A stretch of DNA of 64,000 nt from Rhodothermales bacterium. GTDB lineage: Bacteria; Bacteroidota; Rhodothermia; Rhodothermales; VXPQ01. Position 1 is the stretch's first letter; every line of letters begins with the position of its first letter. Shown one piece after another: positions 51,598 to 60,092 of this stretch. The DNA lies in NCBI GenBank assembly GCA_022821845.1, contig JAJECT010000024.1, positions 102,193 through 166,192 of the forward strand. The letters are read 5' to 3'. The notes under the pieces were generated by a model that ran no database searches, was not told the DNA's origin, and saw only the letters and a list, made by a program, of their open reading frames with translations. The position numbers and the translations under genes were made by a program.

Positions 51598-52176
51598 TCA
51601 CCCCACAGGCTCCGCCAGCAGATTGGCAATAAGGCAGATCATCAGGTCCTTGCTGGAGGCGCTTTCGGCTATGAGCAGCGTGAGCGCGGTCAAGGCCTGA
51701 GGGTTGAGCCGATGCGTTACGCCTTCTTGCTGCAGGTACATGAGGAAGAGGAGCGCGCCGATCCGCTTGTTTCCTTCGATAAAGGGCCGATCCTTCACAA
51801 TGCAGTAAAGCAGGTGCGCCGCTTTTTCTTCGCGGGAGCGATAGAGCGATTCGCCGAACATGGTTTGCTCGATGCTACCAAGAATCCCCTCCAGCGCTTC
51901 GCCGCGAAGATTGCCGAAAAGAGGCGACGCTTCGTTGCGCGACATCAATTCCTCCTTGAATTTCATGATCGCCCACATAGCGCTTTCATAATCCAGTACG
52001 GCGGCGGATGGCTTGGCGCCGGGCGGCGTCGCCAATCGATCCTCGTCGTACTCAAGGAGCAGGCGCCATGTGTCGGCGTAGCCCGTAATAAGTTCGAGGG
52101 GCGCCATCTCGCCGTCGGGCGTTTCGCGCTCTACAACCTTTTCTTCCTGCGGCGTTACGGAATTTTCTGCGTTCAT
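51598..52176 (-). CDS. Fic/Doc-like protein with Arg in place of the catalytic His
   Basis: 192 residues from the start at 52176 (MNAENSVTPQEEK). The Fic motif reads DRPFIEGNKRIGALLF near residues 131-146, where active enzymes have HPFxxGN(G/K)R: the His is Arg while GNKR is kept. The block AVLDYESAMWAIMKFKEEL before it and the following LFLMYLQQEG fit the RhuM-associated Fic branch, without the RhuM domain. Without His the usual AMP transfer would be lost, but phosphate-transfer or binding roles as in some Doc-like proteins remain possible. It is adjacent to, and reads in the same direction as, the DUF4143 ATPase. Confidence 0.75.
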   Translation of the reverse strand: MNAENSVTPQEEKVVERETPDGEMAPLELITGYADTWRLLLEYDEDRLATPPGAKPSAAVLDYESAMWAIMKFKEELMSRNEASPLFGNLRGEALEGILGSIEQTMFGESLYRSREEKAAHLLYCIVKDRPFIEGNKRIGALLFLMYLQQEGVTHRLNPQALTALTLLIAESASSKDLMICLIANLLAEPVG

Positions 52177-52307
52177 TGCGCCAGCCTCGGGATAACACGG
52201 AACGGATGGATGCGGCAAAGGAAAGGTCGGAAAGAAAAGCGAAAGGAGCGTTAACGTTCCCTGTTCGGGCTTGAGAACGGGACTTTTTTCAATCCCTTCA
52301 CCTGAAC

Positions 52308-52400
52308 TACTAAGAAGTCCTTGGCAGTTCCCGGTTCGGCGGCGGCCTGGAAGGGGAACTACCGAGGAATCCTCGGCAGTTGCCCGATTGCCCAGAGAAA
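52308..52400. repeat. 33-bp repeat with hairpin, two copies
   Basis: GAACTACTAAGAAGTCCTTG (from 52304) and GAACTACCGAGGAATCCTCG (from 52356) head two similar units, each ending GGCAGTT(C/G)CC. The second forms an exact CCGAGG/CCTCGG hairpin with a 3-base loop. They lie between the Fic-like gene and the end of the ATPase gene. Confidence 0.45.
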
Positions 52401-52490
52401 TGAACGGGCAAGCCCCTGCTCTGGGCGGAAATTTGCCGTGGAGGCCGCCGCGCCGATATGCAATCGCTGGACAGGAAACTACCGATGCCC

Positions 52491-53717
52491 TCAACTCGAC
52501 GACCACAGCGTCGAAATCGGTGCGGCGACCATTCGTTCGCCGAACGGGATGGTCTGCTCGTGATCGTACAAAACCAGGCCGAGTGCGAATCGGTCGCCGC
52601 ACGCATTCGCAAGGCGGCGCAGGCCGGCAAAATCCCTGCTGGAGACCGTTGCCGACGCCTTTGCCTCAATGCCGACAACCCGCCCGCGACCGTCTTCGAT
52701 CACGATATCGACCTCATGGCGTTCCTTGCTGCGGAAATGGGAGAATGTATACCGGTCATCGGACCAACTCGCGAGCTTGAGCAATTCGCCGAACACGAAC
52801 GTCTCCAGTATCGCGCCAAATGGCGTCCGGTCGCGGCGCAGACGATCCGGCGTGATGCCTCTAAGCGCCGCCAGCAATCCGGCATCCAGGAAATGCAGCT
52901 TTGGAGACTTCGCAATGCGCTTGAGCGCGCTGGCGTACCAAGGCGGCAGGGCGTACACGAGAAACAGGTTCTCCAGGATTCCCATATATTTGCGCGTGGT
53001 AACGTGGTTCATAGCGAGCGGCGTCCCTAATCCGGAGTAGTTGACGAGTTGCCCGGAATGCTCGGCGAGAACGCGCAGTAACCGCGGCATCGCGCTCAGT
53101 TGCTCTATCCGGGCGATGTCGCGGACATCGCGCTGAATGATCGCCTCGATGTAGTCCAGATGCCAATCCTGCCGTCGTCGCCACCTGGAACGGGTCAGCG
53201 CTTCGGGATAGCCGCCCGCGAGAACGACCTCCACAAGATCGTCGCCGACGACCGCGGTTCCGCATGTCGGGGTCTCGCCCGCAAACGCCTGGTCGAGGAA
53301 GAGCGGTCGCGCACCGCGTAACTCTGCCTGGGCCAAGGGCAAGAGACGGGTAATGCCCATGCGACCGGCGAGCGAATCCGCAACGCGCGGCAGGGTCATC
53401 AGGTCGGCAGACCCGGTGAGCAGGAACCGTCCGGGGCGCGGGTCCGCGTCCACCGCAGTCTTGATGGCCAGAATAAGGTTCGGCGCGCGTTGTATCTCGT
53501 CGATAATGGCTCGGTCGAACCCGCGCACGAAGCCGATGGGGTCGGTTAGGGCGGCGTCGAGGGTCGTGACGTCGTCAAGCGTAACGAAGGGGATGGCCTC
53601 GCCCGCGATTTGCCGCGCCAGCGTGGTCTTGCCCGATTGTCGAGGGCCGCAGAGCAGCACCACTCTGGTGTCGGCCAGAGCCTCTTTGATCCGCTGTTCG
53701 ACGAAGCGAGGATACAT
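52491..53717 (-). CDS. AAA ATPase with DUF4143 domain (second copy)
   Basis: 408 residues. Walker A CGPRQSGKTTLARQI, Walker B AIIDEIQRAPNLI, sensor FLLTGSADLMTL. The C-terminal DUF4143 part has the GGYPEAL motif and the late HEVDIVIEDGRGRVVGIEAK block, a D...ExK-like site. It belongs to the same family as the protein at 14519-15679 but is only distantly similar, so the two are not a recent duplication. Four 22-bp repeats stand directly upstream of its start. The cellular role of the family is unknown. Confidence 0.88.
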   Translation of the reverse strand: MYPRFVEQRIKEALADTRVVLLCGPRQSGKTTLARQIAGEAIPFVTLDDVTTLDAALTDPIGFVRGFDRAIIDEIQRAPNLILAIKTAVDADPRPGRFLLTGSADLMTLPRVADSLAGRMGITRLLPLAQAELRGARPLFLDQAFAGETPTCGTAVVGDDLVEVVLAGGYPEALTRSRWRRRQDWHLDYIEAIIQRDVRDIARIEQLSAMPRLLRVLAEHSGQLVNYSGLGTPLAMNHVTTRKYMGILENLFLVYALPPWYASALKRIAKSPKLHFLDAGLLAALRGITPDRLRRDRTPFGAILETFVFGELLKLASWSDDRYTFSHFRSKERHEVDIVIEDGRGRVVGIEAKASATVSSRDFAGLRRLANACGDRFALGLVLYDHEQTIPFGERMVAAPISTLWSSS

Positions 53718-53758
53718 GGGACTGTTTCGGCAGGGCGACTTTTTGAAAAATATTTCCC

Positions 53759-53846
53759 GACTGATTGAAAGTTAAAGCCCGGCCAATTGAAAGTCAACTT
53801 CCGACCAATTGAAAGCGAAGCATCGGCTGATTGAAAGAGAAACTGT
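53759..53846. repeat. 22-bp tandem repeat, four copies, upstream of the DUF4143 ATPase
   Basis: G(A/G)C(C/T)(A/G)ATTGAAAG starts at 53759, 53781, 53803 and 53825, spacing exactly 22. The last 9 bases of each unit vary. The array lies 42 bases before the ATPase start. The spacing equals about two turns of the helix, so each core faces the same side, as in iteron- or operator-type arrays. Confidence 0.75.
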
Positions 53847-53902
53847 CTGAATTAAGGAGGCTCCGGGCAGAAAATTTGCCGTAAAAACCGCCGCGGCCCC
53901 GC

Positions 53903-56900
53903 TCAAGCCTCAAGCCCCTCCCACGCCGGCAGGGCGCACAGCGCATTCACCAGGCGCATTTGCTCCACGGTGGCGCAGTGCGTGTTCAAGAGGCGCGGCG
54001 AGGCGAACGCCAGGCTCAGGGCCTTGCCCCGGCTCACGGCGACATTGAGCCGCTCCCGGGACAGAAGAAAATCTATCCCCCGCGAAGTCTCCTCGGAAGA
54101 CGAGGTGGTCATGGAAACGAGCGCAATGGGCGCCTCTTGCCCCTGGAACTTGTCCACGGTGCCTACGCGAATGCCGGGCAGTTTGTCGGCAAGCGCATTG
54201 ACCTGCGCATTGTACGGAGCCACCACAATAATGTCGTCCTCGCCAACCGGGCGGCTTCCGTCCTCGTCCGTCCACGCGCCCTCCAGCAGCCTGTCGATGG
54301 TCTCGCAAATCGCCGCGATCTCCTCGGGGCAATGTTGTACGCGGCCTTCGTGCGCGACCGGAATCCGCCATGCGCCGCAGCGGGGCAGGCTCCGGGCCTG
54401 GACAGACCGACGCGCCGTCGAAGGATGGCTCGCCAAGCGACCTTCGTAGAACTGCGACGAAATATACGCGCAGAGATCCGGGTGCATCCGCCAGGTTTCG
54501 GGCAGGAAAATGCCGCGCGCGGGATCGACGTTCTGGCCTTCCCCCAGCATCCAGTCGAGGCAGGACAGATTCGCCGGATGGGGATGCGAACCCTGCACGA
54601 CTTGCGGGAGTTGGCGCGGGTCCCCGATCAGAACCAGGCTATGGGCCGCATTGGACATGGCGACCAGATTGGCCAGCGAAACCTGCCCCGCCTCGTCCAC
54701 AAAGAGGTAATCGAACGTCTTGCCAAGTTCAGGCCTCGAAAACAGCCACGCCGTTCCGCCCACGATATTGGCGGAACGAATGGCCCCATGGTCGTTGCTG
54801 GTTACGCAAGAGATGGCCTGCCGAACTTTGTCCGGGAAATCGACCGCTTGAGAAATCTTGTGTGCGATATGCACATCCTCCGGGTCGAGGCCGACGCTGT
54901 CCGTACCCAGCGCATCTACGCACCCCATCAGCACGTTTTTTATGGCCGCATGGCTGTTCGAAGACACCGCAACGCGCTTGCCGTCCCGGACGAGCGCAAG
55001 AATCGCCCGCGCCGCCGCATAGGTTTTACCCGTGCCGGGCGGCCCCTGCACCGGAAGAACCGATCTGTCCAGCGCCCGCGCCGCCGCAATCAAGCCGTCG
55101 AGCGTATCGGCGTCCTCGCCGAGGGGCAGCGGAGACGGGCCATGGAAACGAGGCGGATTGCGCGAAAGGAGGTCTTCGGCCGCATGGTTCGACCGAGGCG
55201 CGCACTGATCCGCTATGACCCTCCGTATGGCGCCGCGAATCGGCTCCGTACCCAGAGCAAAGTTTGGGAGCAGGTCCAACTGGTCCGGCAATGCAACACC
55301 CCGGCTATGCCCTATTTTCAAGGTTACCCTGCGCTGGCTCCGGTCTATTTGAAATATCTCGACCTCGACAAAACCGTCGTCCCTTGCGAACATGGCCGAG
55401 TTTCCCTTTCGCAATTTCGTTTCCTGCGACGGATAGCAGTAGTCGCGCCCGGTGGAGCGTTTTACGGGGTACGGAGCGCTGACCGCGACAAGTCCCGCAA
55501 GACACTCCATGTCGTCGCATAACTCCTCGAACTCCTTCGCGGCGGAATCGAATACGGACCACGCTTGCGGCTTGTCCTCCCGCCAGTGAAACACGCCGAG
55601 ATCATACAGTACGCGCCTTCGCTCTTCCGACAAGCCGGAAGCGCTCAATAAATTCAGGAGCGCCTGGTGCTCGGATTGTTGCATCGACGATCTTTCCGTT
55701 TCGCCTTCGCCGATTTCGAGCCAGGGCATCTCGGGGCGTATACCAATCAGCCAGTCCCGCAACTTCTCCGTGGAAATGCAATCGATGCGGTTGTATTCTT
55801 CTATTTCAGCGAGTATGTCGGCGTCGCCCGTTTCCCGCCATTTTTCGTACGCGACAATCGAACCGCCCGCGGTTTTTACCTCCCCCGTGCGAGGCAGATC
55901 GTAGAACGCTTCCATATCCTTGAGAGAATAGGACGGTTCGGAAGCGAAAACGCTCCCGCGCACGACGGCGAAAAGGTCCGCGAACCGCCGCTCGCGCAGC
56001 CATTGGTCCAGCCGCTCCTCTCCTATTCCGTGGCGCATGACGAGCTTGCGCAACGCCGTGATTTCGTAGGGGGCATAGTGGTATATATGCGCGTCGGGGT
56101 GTTTTTTGAGACGTTCTTCGAACAGTTCGAACAATGAAGCGAGCGCGTTCTTTTCCTGGGCAAGATCATGCGACCACAGAGCAGTGAATTCCTCGCCGTC
56201 CCATACCCCATGAAGATATTCGAGGCCCTCGGCATTCAGTTCGGAATAAAACGGGTCTCCTTCGATGTCGTAGAACAAATCGCCGGGGTCGGGACGCGGC
56301 ATCAAATCGAAGCCTTTCGCAGGAATGCGGGGCCGCAATTCGTATGTCGGTTCCCCTGTCTTTCGGGCGTGTTGAAGCCGCGCCTGAATTTGCAACTTTT
56401 GCAGCGTAAGGTCCGCGAGGTTTTTCACCCGATTCGCGCGCTCGGAAAGCGCGGCCATCGTATCCACGCCCGCCGCTTCGAGTTTGCCAACCTGACTCTT
56501 CGTAATGTTCGCCGTCAGATACAAACTGTCTGTTTTTCGCCATGCGTCGTTGCAATGGTCTCGCCATTGACAAAGATCGCATAGCGAACACGGAACAGGC
56601 CGCGTTTGCGGGGGATTTCGGACGAAACGGGTTAGGCGATGGCGGACGAAACGAGCATATTCGGCATACTCCGACAGCCGAAAACTGACCCGCTCGCCCG
56701 TGCCCAGATAAATGTGGGCTTTTTCCGGCGCATATCCCTGAATATCGGCGAGCAATTCCGAATAAAGCGCCAGTTGAAGCACGTGGCCGGGAGCGGGCTT
56801 GCGCTTCAGTTTGACGTCCAGGACCTCATAGGAAAACGCCCCCAGTTTCGACGGGGCAGGGACGCGCTCCAGAAAATCCGCGTATCCGCCCCACATACTA

Positions 56901-57217
56901 CCCCCAAGCGCGGCTTGAAAAATAATATCCGGCCCGGCCGTTAAGGCGTCGCGGGTGGCTTTTAGCGACGCATCGAAGGACGCATTTTCCGTTTCGATGC
57001 GGACAACCGTCTTGCCTTCGTCTTCCAGTTGCCGGAGATATTGGGTTTCGTGCTCGTCGCCGTGCCGCCGGAGCAGGAGGGCGTCCTCGCTGTCTTCAAC
57101 CGGCGCAAGGTCTTCGCCCTGGAGGTAGGCGAGATCAAGGCGGACGGCGTGCTCGCAGGCCGTAAACCGCGTGAGATCGGAAGCCGACAGCCGAATTTGA
57201 TCGCCGTATTTCTGCAT
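53903..57217 (-). CDS. TM0106-like RecB nuclease / RNase H-like exonuclease / Upf1-type helicase fusion
   Basis: 1104 residues in three parts. Residues 1-230 are a RecB/Cas4-like nuclease with LSASDLTRFTACEH, EVLDVKLKRKP (the D-x-K site) and a cysteine set (CEH, CSLCDLCQWRDHC) that could hold an Fe-S cluster. Residues ~310-500 carry DEDD-type exonuclease blocks (LFYDIEGDPFY, IYHYAPYE and the late YNRIDCISTEKLRDWL). Residues ~690-1104 are an SF1B helicase: QGPPGTGKTYAAA, LFVDEAGQVSLANL, IGDPRQLPQV, DKFQGQEAPIALVSMTTSS and ERLNVAVSRGK. The architecture resembles the TM0106-family nuclease-helicase group found near DNA-repair and defence genes. Confidence 0.9.
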   Translation of the reverse strand: MQKYGDQIRLSASDLTRFTACEHAVRLDLAYLQGEDLAPVEDSEDALLLRRHGDEHETQYLRQLEDEGKTVVRIETENASFDASLKATRDALTAGPDIIFQAALGGSMWGGYADFLERVPAPSKLGAFSYEVLDVKLKRKPAPGHVLQLALYSELLADIQGYAPEKAHIYLGTGERVSFRLSEYAEYARFVRHRLTRFVRNPPQTRPVPCSLCDLCQWRDHCNDAWRKTDSLYLTANITKSQVGKLEAAGVDTMAALSERANRVKNLADLTLQKLQIQARLQHARKTGEPTYELRPRIPAKGFDLMPRPDPGDLFYDIEGDPFYSELNAEGLEYLHGVWDGEEFTALWSHDLAQEKNALASLFELFEERLKKHPDAHIYHYAPYEITALRKLVMRHGIGEERLDQWLRERRFADLFAVVRGSVFASEPSYSLKDMEAFYDLPRTGEVKTAGGSIVAYEKWRETGDADILAEIEEYNRIDCISTEKLRDWLIGIRPEMPWLEIGEGETERSSMQQSEHQALLNLLSASGLSEERRRVLYDLGVFHWREDKPQAWSVFDSAAKEFEELCDDMECLAGLVAVSAPYPVKRSTGRDYCYPSQETKLRKGNSAMFARDDGFVEVEIFQIDRSQRRVTLKIGHSRGVALPDQLDLLPNFALGTEPIRGAIRRVIADQCAPRSNHAAEDLLSRNPPRFHGPSPLPLGEDADTLDGLIAAARALDRSVLPVQGPPGTGKTYAAARAILALVRDGKRVAVSSNSHAAIKNVLMGCVDALGTDSVGLDPEDVHIAHKISQAVDFPDKVRQAISCVTSNDHGAIRSANIVGGTAWLFSRPELGKTFDYLFVDEAGQVSLANLVAMSNAAHSLVLIGDPRQLPQVVQGSHPHPANLSCLDWMLGEGQNVDPARGIFLPETWRMHPDLCAYISSQFYEGRLASHPSTARRSVQARSLPRCGAWRIPVAHEGRVQHCPEEIAAICETIDRLLEGAWTDEDGSRPVGEDDIIVVAPYNAQVNALADKLPGIRVGTVDKFQGQEAPIALVSMTTSSSEETSRGIDFLLSRERLNVAVSRGKALSLAFASPRLLNTHCATVEQMRLVNALCALPAWEGLEA

Positions 57218-57567
57218 CTTGCGCTATTTGGGATACTATATCTGAATAGGGGCTGCTGCCCGTCGGGATTGGGCTGCACCGCCGCATGAACCCGTCCGCG
57301 TGGGCTTGTGCGGCGCCCTCCCGGGCAGGCTACCGTCGGGATTTGGACGCGCCGCCGCACGAACTGGCGACTGGCGTCGGATCGAAGCAAACGGGCGCCT
57401 GGATTGCGGGTTTGGGATGTACGGGTTATGTATGCCGATAGTTCGCCCAAAACGAAGGCGTACGACGGGATCAGAGACAATTCTGCGGGATTGGACAACA
57501 TTTTTTGGATTTTAAGGCACAGAATTGCGATCTTCTTCCGATCCAATCAAGTCAATGAAGGCATTCC
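57218..57567. other. Region upstream of the nuclease-helicase gene, with an imperfect direct repeat and leader copy G
   Basis: No gene is seen before the IS3 OrfA. CGTCGGGATT-GG--GC at 57261 and CGTCGGGATTTGGACGC at 57334 are parts of an imperfect 40-bp direct repeat. The final part is the promoterless module copy G. Confidence 0.5.
57490..57535 (-). promoter_or_regulatory. Promoter-leader module, partial copy G
   Basis: Minus strand: CAATTCTGTGCCTTAAAATCC, then AAAAAATGTTGTCCAATCC, matching the box and TGTCCA hairpin of copies A-F. No -35/-10 pair is found at the expected place, about 48 bases upstream; that position is occupied by the IS3 OrfA start. The copy points towards the nuclease-helicase gene at 57217. 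Confidence 0.55.
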
Positions 57568-57855
57568 ATGTCCAAACGCACACGCAGAACCCACAGCCCC
57601 GAATTCAAGGCGAAAGTAGCCTTTGCCGCCCTGAGCGGCGAGGGCACGACAGCCAAAATCGCCGCCCGCTTCAACGTGCATCCAAACCTGGTGCATGCCT
57701 GGAAGAAGCGGGCCGCCGCCAACATGGAGGAGTCGTTCAGGCGGGAAAGCCATGACCGCGAGCAGAAGAAAAAAATCAAGGCGCTCGAGGCCCAGATAGC
57801 GCAGATTGAACTGGAGACGGATTTTTTAGCACAGGCGCTCGGTCACGACCTGTAG
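57568..57855 (+). CDS. IS3-family transposase OrfA
   Basis: 95 residues. The N-terminal HTH (HSPEFKAKVAFAALSGEGTT and KIAARFNVHPNLVHAWKKRA) and the C-terminal leucine zipper (EAQIAQIELETDFLAQAL) are typical of IS3 OrfA. OrfB survives only as a short piece, so the element cannot move by itself. Confidence 0.92.
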   Translation: MSKRTRRTHSPEFKAKVAFAALSGEGTTAKIAARFNVHPNLVHAWKKRAAANMEESFRRESHDREQKKKIKALEAQIAQIELETDFLAQALGHDL

Positions 57856-57878
57856 CCGAGCGCAGGTCCCAGATAAAT

Positions 57879-57971
57879 CGTAAGCACCCCCTGTCCATCG
57901 TCCGGCAGTGCGCCCTCTTGGCGCTCAGCCGTTCCACGGCGTATTATCGGGCCAAGGGGAGGCGCAAGTAG
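57879..57971 (+). pseudogene. Truncated IS3-family OrfB
   Basis: 31 codons in the frame expected for OrfB after -1 frameshifting: RKHPLSIVRQCALLALSRST then AYYRAKGRRK and a stop. This is the beginning of OrfB (SVARQC-LLG-SRSS-YY pattern); the integrase core with the DDE residues is absent. Confidence 0.8.
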
Positions 57972-58021
57972 AGCCTGGGCGGCGGGCTGTGGGACGGGGT
58001 GGACGGGTATCGGAATGGCCG

Positions 58022-58066
58022 CCTTAAAATATTAGGCGGCGAATTTGGGTGCCTAAGAAAATAAGG
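58022..58066. repeat. Two-box CCTTAA...TTAGG element, copy 3
   Basis: CCTTAAAATATTAGG (58022-58036) inside a GCCGCC/GGCGGC stem, and CCTAAGAAAATAAGG (58052-58066), starts exactly 30 bp apart. It ends 2 bases from the stop codon of the OLD-type gene, matching the gene-end position of the other two copies. Confidence 0.75.
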
Positions 58067-58067
58067 T

Positions 58068-59852
58068 TCAGGTTTCTTCTACCGGTTCAGCTCCGGTGAA
58101 CAGCCTGGATAACAGTTCGAGTTTTTCGGATACTTCATCCGAAATAAGTTGAGCATCGGCGAATTCTATTAATCTATAAAATTCGCCCTTTCGGAGCAAC
58201 ATGGCATGACCAAGACGATCTGCCAAACGACGAAAGAATTCTTCAGCGAAGGCGCTTATTTTACGTTGCCGTGTTTGCGCTTCCCATATCAATTTTGCAG
58301 CATCCCTATCCAATTTTTTCCAAATATAAAAATCTTGATTATTATTATCGAATATAGATTCTATCATTACATCTTGGAGAATCTCGTCGACACATTGCCG
58401 CCATAATGGTTCTCCCGAGTACTCCCGTTTTGCATAGGCCGCCAAAATAGCAGGTGTTACAAAGTAGTTTTCTGCTTCATACCGGCTCCAGTATTCAATC
58501 TGAAGTCCGCTTTCTTCAGAGCCTTGTCTGTCGAGCCCATCGCTGTCCAGAATCGCCAGACCCTTGAGTTCCGGCACCATTTCCCGCAATTTGAAGAAAT
58601 GTTCTTTAGGCGCTACCCCAAAACCGCCTTCCACCCGCTCAAGTTCTGAATCAATGGTCTGCTCTGAAAAATTATCTTGTACGTAATAAACATTGGCGCG
58701 CTCATCCCAATGATTTGTCACTGGATGGCCTAAATGACGAGCTAACTCTCGGAGTATATTAATGTCTGTACTGCCTTCAACATAGAGTACATAGCCACGT
58801 TGTTTGGCTCGTACGTAGTGTTCTGCTCCATAATTCTTAAGTGTATTTTTAATATTGAATTTTTGTGCAAGATTATCCGCCTTGCCACCGAGAAGCAATA
58901 TAAGATTCTGATCCAAGGCTTCGTCGAGTATAACTTCGGAATGGGTAACAAGAATGACTTGCGAGTTATTAGTCGAAGCGATTTCTCGAAGCAATACGTA
59001 TACTTGCTTCTGGCGCAGTATTTCCAAGTGAGCATCTGGTTCATCGATCAACAGTACGCTACCCTGATGGGAGTAAAGATAAGCGAAGATTAGCAGCATT
59101 TGCTGGAAGCCCCGACCGGCGAGTGCAATGTCAAGACGCTCTTTTACGTTCTCTTGATGATAGAAAAGATGAATGCTGCCGCGACCTGTTTCTTGTGGTT
59201 CGTCGAGACGAATCTTGAAAAGACGCTCCATCAATTGTACAATTTGCTTCCAATCGTCCGAAGATTTCTTGTGTACGATCAGACACAAATTTCGTAGCAC
59301 TTGCGCTGTTTGGCCTTGCCCCAGCAATACGTCAATGCGTCCAAGTTGAAGAATCGGTTCTTCGGTTTCCAGCCCTGACATAGGATAGAGCAGTTCCACG
59401 CTCAATTCTGCCGCGGCCTTGATAAGATCAGGATTTTGCAGCGTCTTATCGTCTGGAGTGCAATAGATCAGGTCCTCGCCCTGGCTGCGGAACCGCATCG
59501 TAACGGGCTCGACCTTTTTATTGTACAGAATGCCCAGCGTGATTTCGAGCCATATCGGATTGTTTCCTTTGCGAACGGACGTGTTGTGCCAAAAATATCT
59601 GGTCCGCTGAACAGGCACGGATACAACGCTGAGGCGGTTGATGGATGTCGCTTTGCGCTGCTTTGGCGGGGCCTTGCCTTTCTTGTCGTACCAAGTCCTG
59701 ACGGCTTGCGACCAGAGCGCAATGGCCTGGATCGCCGTGGTTTTCCCGCAATTATTCGGCCCAATGAGCACGGCCGGGTGGTCGAGCTCGATCCGCTGCT
59801 TGTCGCCAAAGCGCTTGAAATTTTCGATCTCCAGGTAATGTAATAGTCTCAT
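58068..59852 (-). CDS. OLD-family ATP-dependent nuclease (AAA + TOPRIM)
   Basis: 594 residues. The SMC-like ATPase begins LEIENFKRFGDKQRIELD with Walker A IGPNNCGKTTAIQAI; the ABC signature region is near GRGFQQMLLIFAYL and Walker B is VLLIDEPDAHLE, with the switch His in VTHSEVILDEAL. A TOPRIM domain follows (VLYVEGSTDINILREL and LAILDSDGLDRQG), the metal-binding nuclease part of OLD proteins. Single-gene OLD nucleases, and OLD-like proteins in Gabija and PARIS, act against phages. No partner gene such as a UvrD-like GajB is adjacent, so it is probably a stand-alone class 1 type. It is read from module E. Confidence 0.9.
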   Translation of the reverse strand: MRLLHYLEIENFKRFGDKQRIELDHPAVLIGPNNCGKTTAIQAIALWSQAVRTWYDKKGKAPPKQRKATSINRLSVVSVPVQRTRYFWHNTSVRKGNNPIWLEITLGILYNKKVEPVTMRFRSQGEDLIYCTPDDKTLQNPDLIKAAAELSVELLYPMSGLETEEPILQLGRIDVLLGQGQTAQVLRNLCLIVHKKSSDDWKQIVQLMERLFKIRLDEPQETGRGSIHLFYHQENVKERLDIALAGRGFQQMLLIFAYLYSHQGSVLLIDEPDAHLEILRQKQVYVLLREIASTNNSQVILVTHSEVILDEALDQNLILLLGGKADNLAQKFNIKNTLKNYGAEHYVRAKQRGYVLYVEGSTDINILRELARHLGHPVTNHWDERANVYYVQDNFSEQTIDSELERVEGGFGVAPKEHFFKLREMVPELKGLAILDSDGLDRQGSEESGLQIEYWSRYEAENYFVTPAILAAYAKREYSGEPLWRQCVDEILQDVMIESIFDNNNQDFYIWKKLDRDAAKLIWEAQTRQRKISAFAEEFFRRLADRLGHAMLLRKGEFYRLIEFADAQLISDEVSEKLELLSRLFTGAEPVEET

Positions 59853-59904
59853 GCGCCTCCCTCTTGGGATGATTTGTTTGCCCGGATATATGTCTTTTGG
59901 CTCA

Positions 59905-60037
59905 CGGCGGTCATGGAGACGATTTGGAAATTGGGACGGTTTTCGAGGCCGTTTTAAGTGTAAGCTTGCCGGTGGGCTGTACCGCCTTGGGGGGCGGCCT
60001 GCGTCTGCAGGATACGGCTACGGGACTTGGTTGTCAA
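59905..60037 (-). promoter_or_regulatory. Promoter-leader module, copy E
   Basis: Minus strand: TTGACA (60037-60032), 17 bases, TATCCT (60014-60009). First hairpin CCGCC/GGCGG at 59982-59986 and 59993-59997. CACTTAAAA box at 59960-59952, 49 bases after the -10. The second hairpin is weaker (GAAA/TTTC around CGTCCCA). It reads into the OLD-family gene at 59852. Confidence 0.75.
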
Positions 60038-60092
60038 GGGTTTGGCGTGCCAAGTGCCTCTCATTTGGCCAGAGGAACAATGCATGAATTTC

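Noticed and set aside
53759..53846. The 22-bp units as CRISPR
   Set aside because: Units are contiguous with 9-base variable tails, far too short for spacers.
58068..59852. OLD-type nuclease as part of a Gabija pair
   Set aside because: No UvrD-like GajB gene is adjacent; the RelE-UvrD helicase is 12 kb away and of different architecture.
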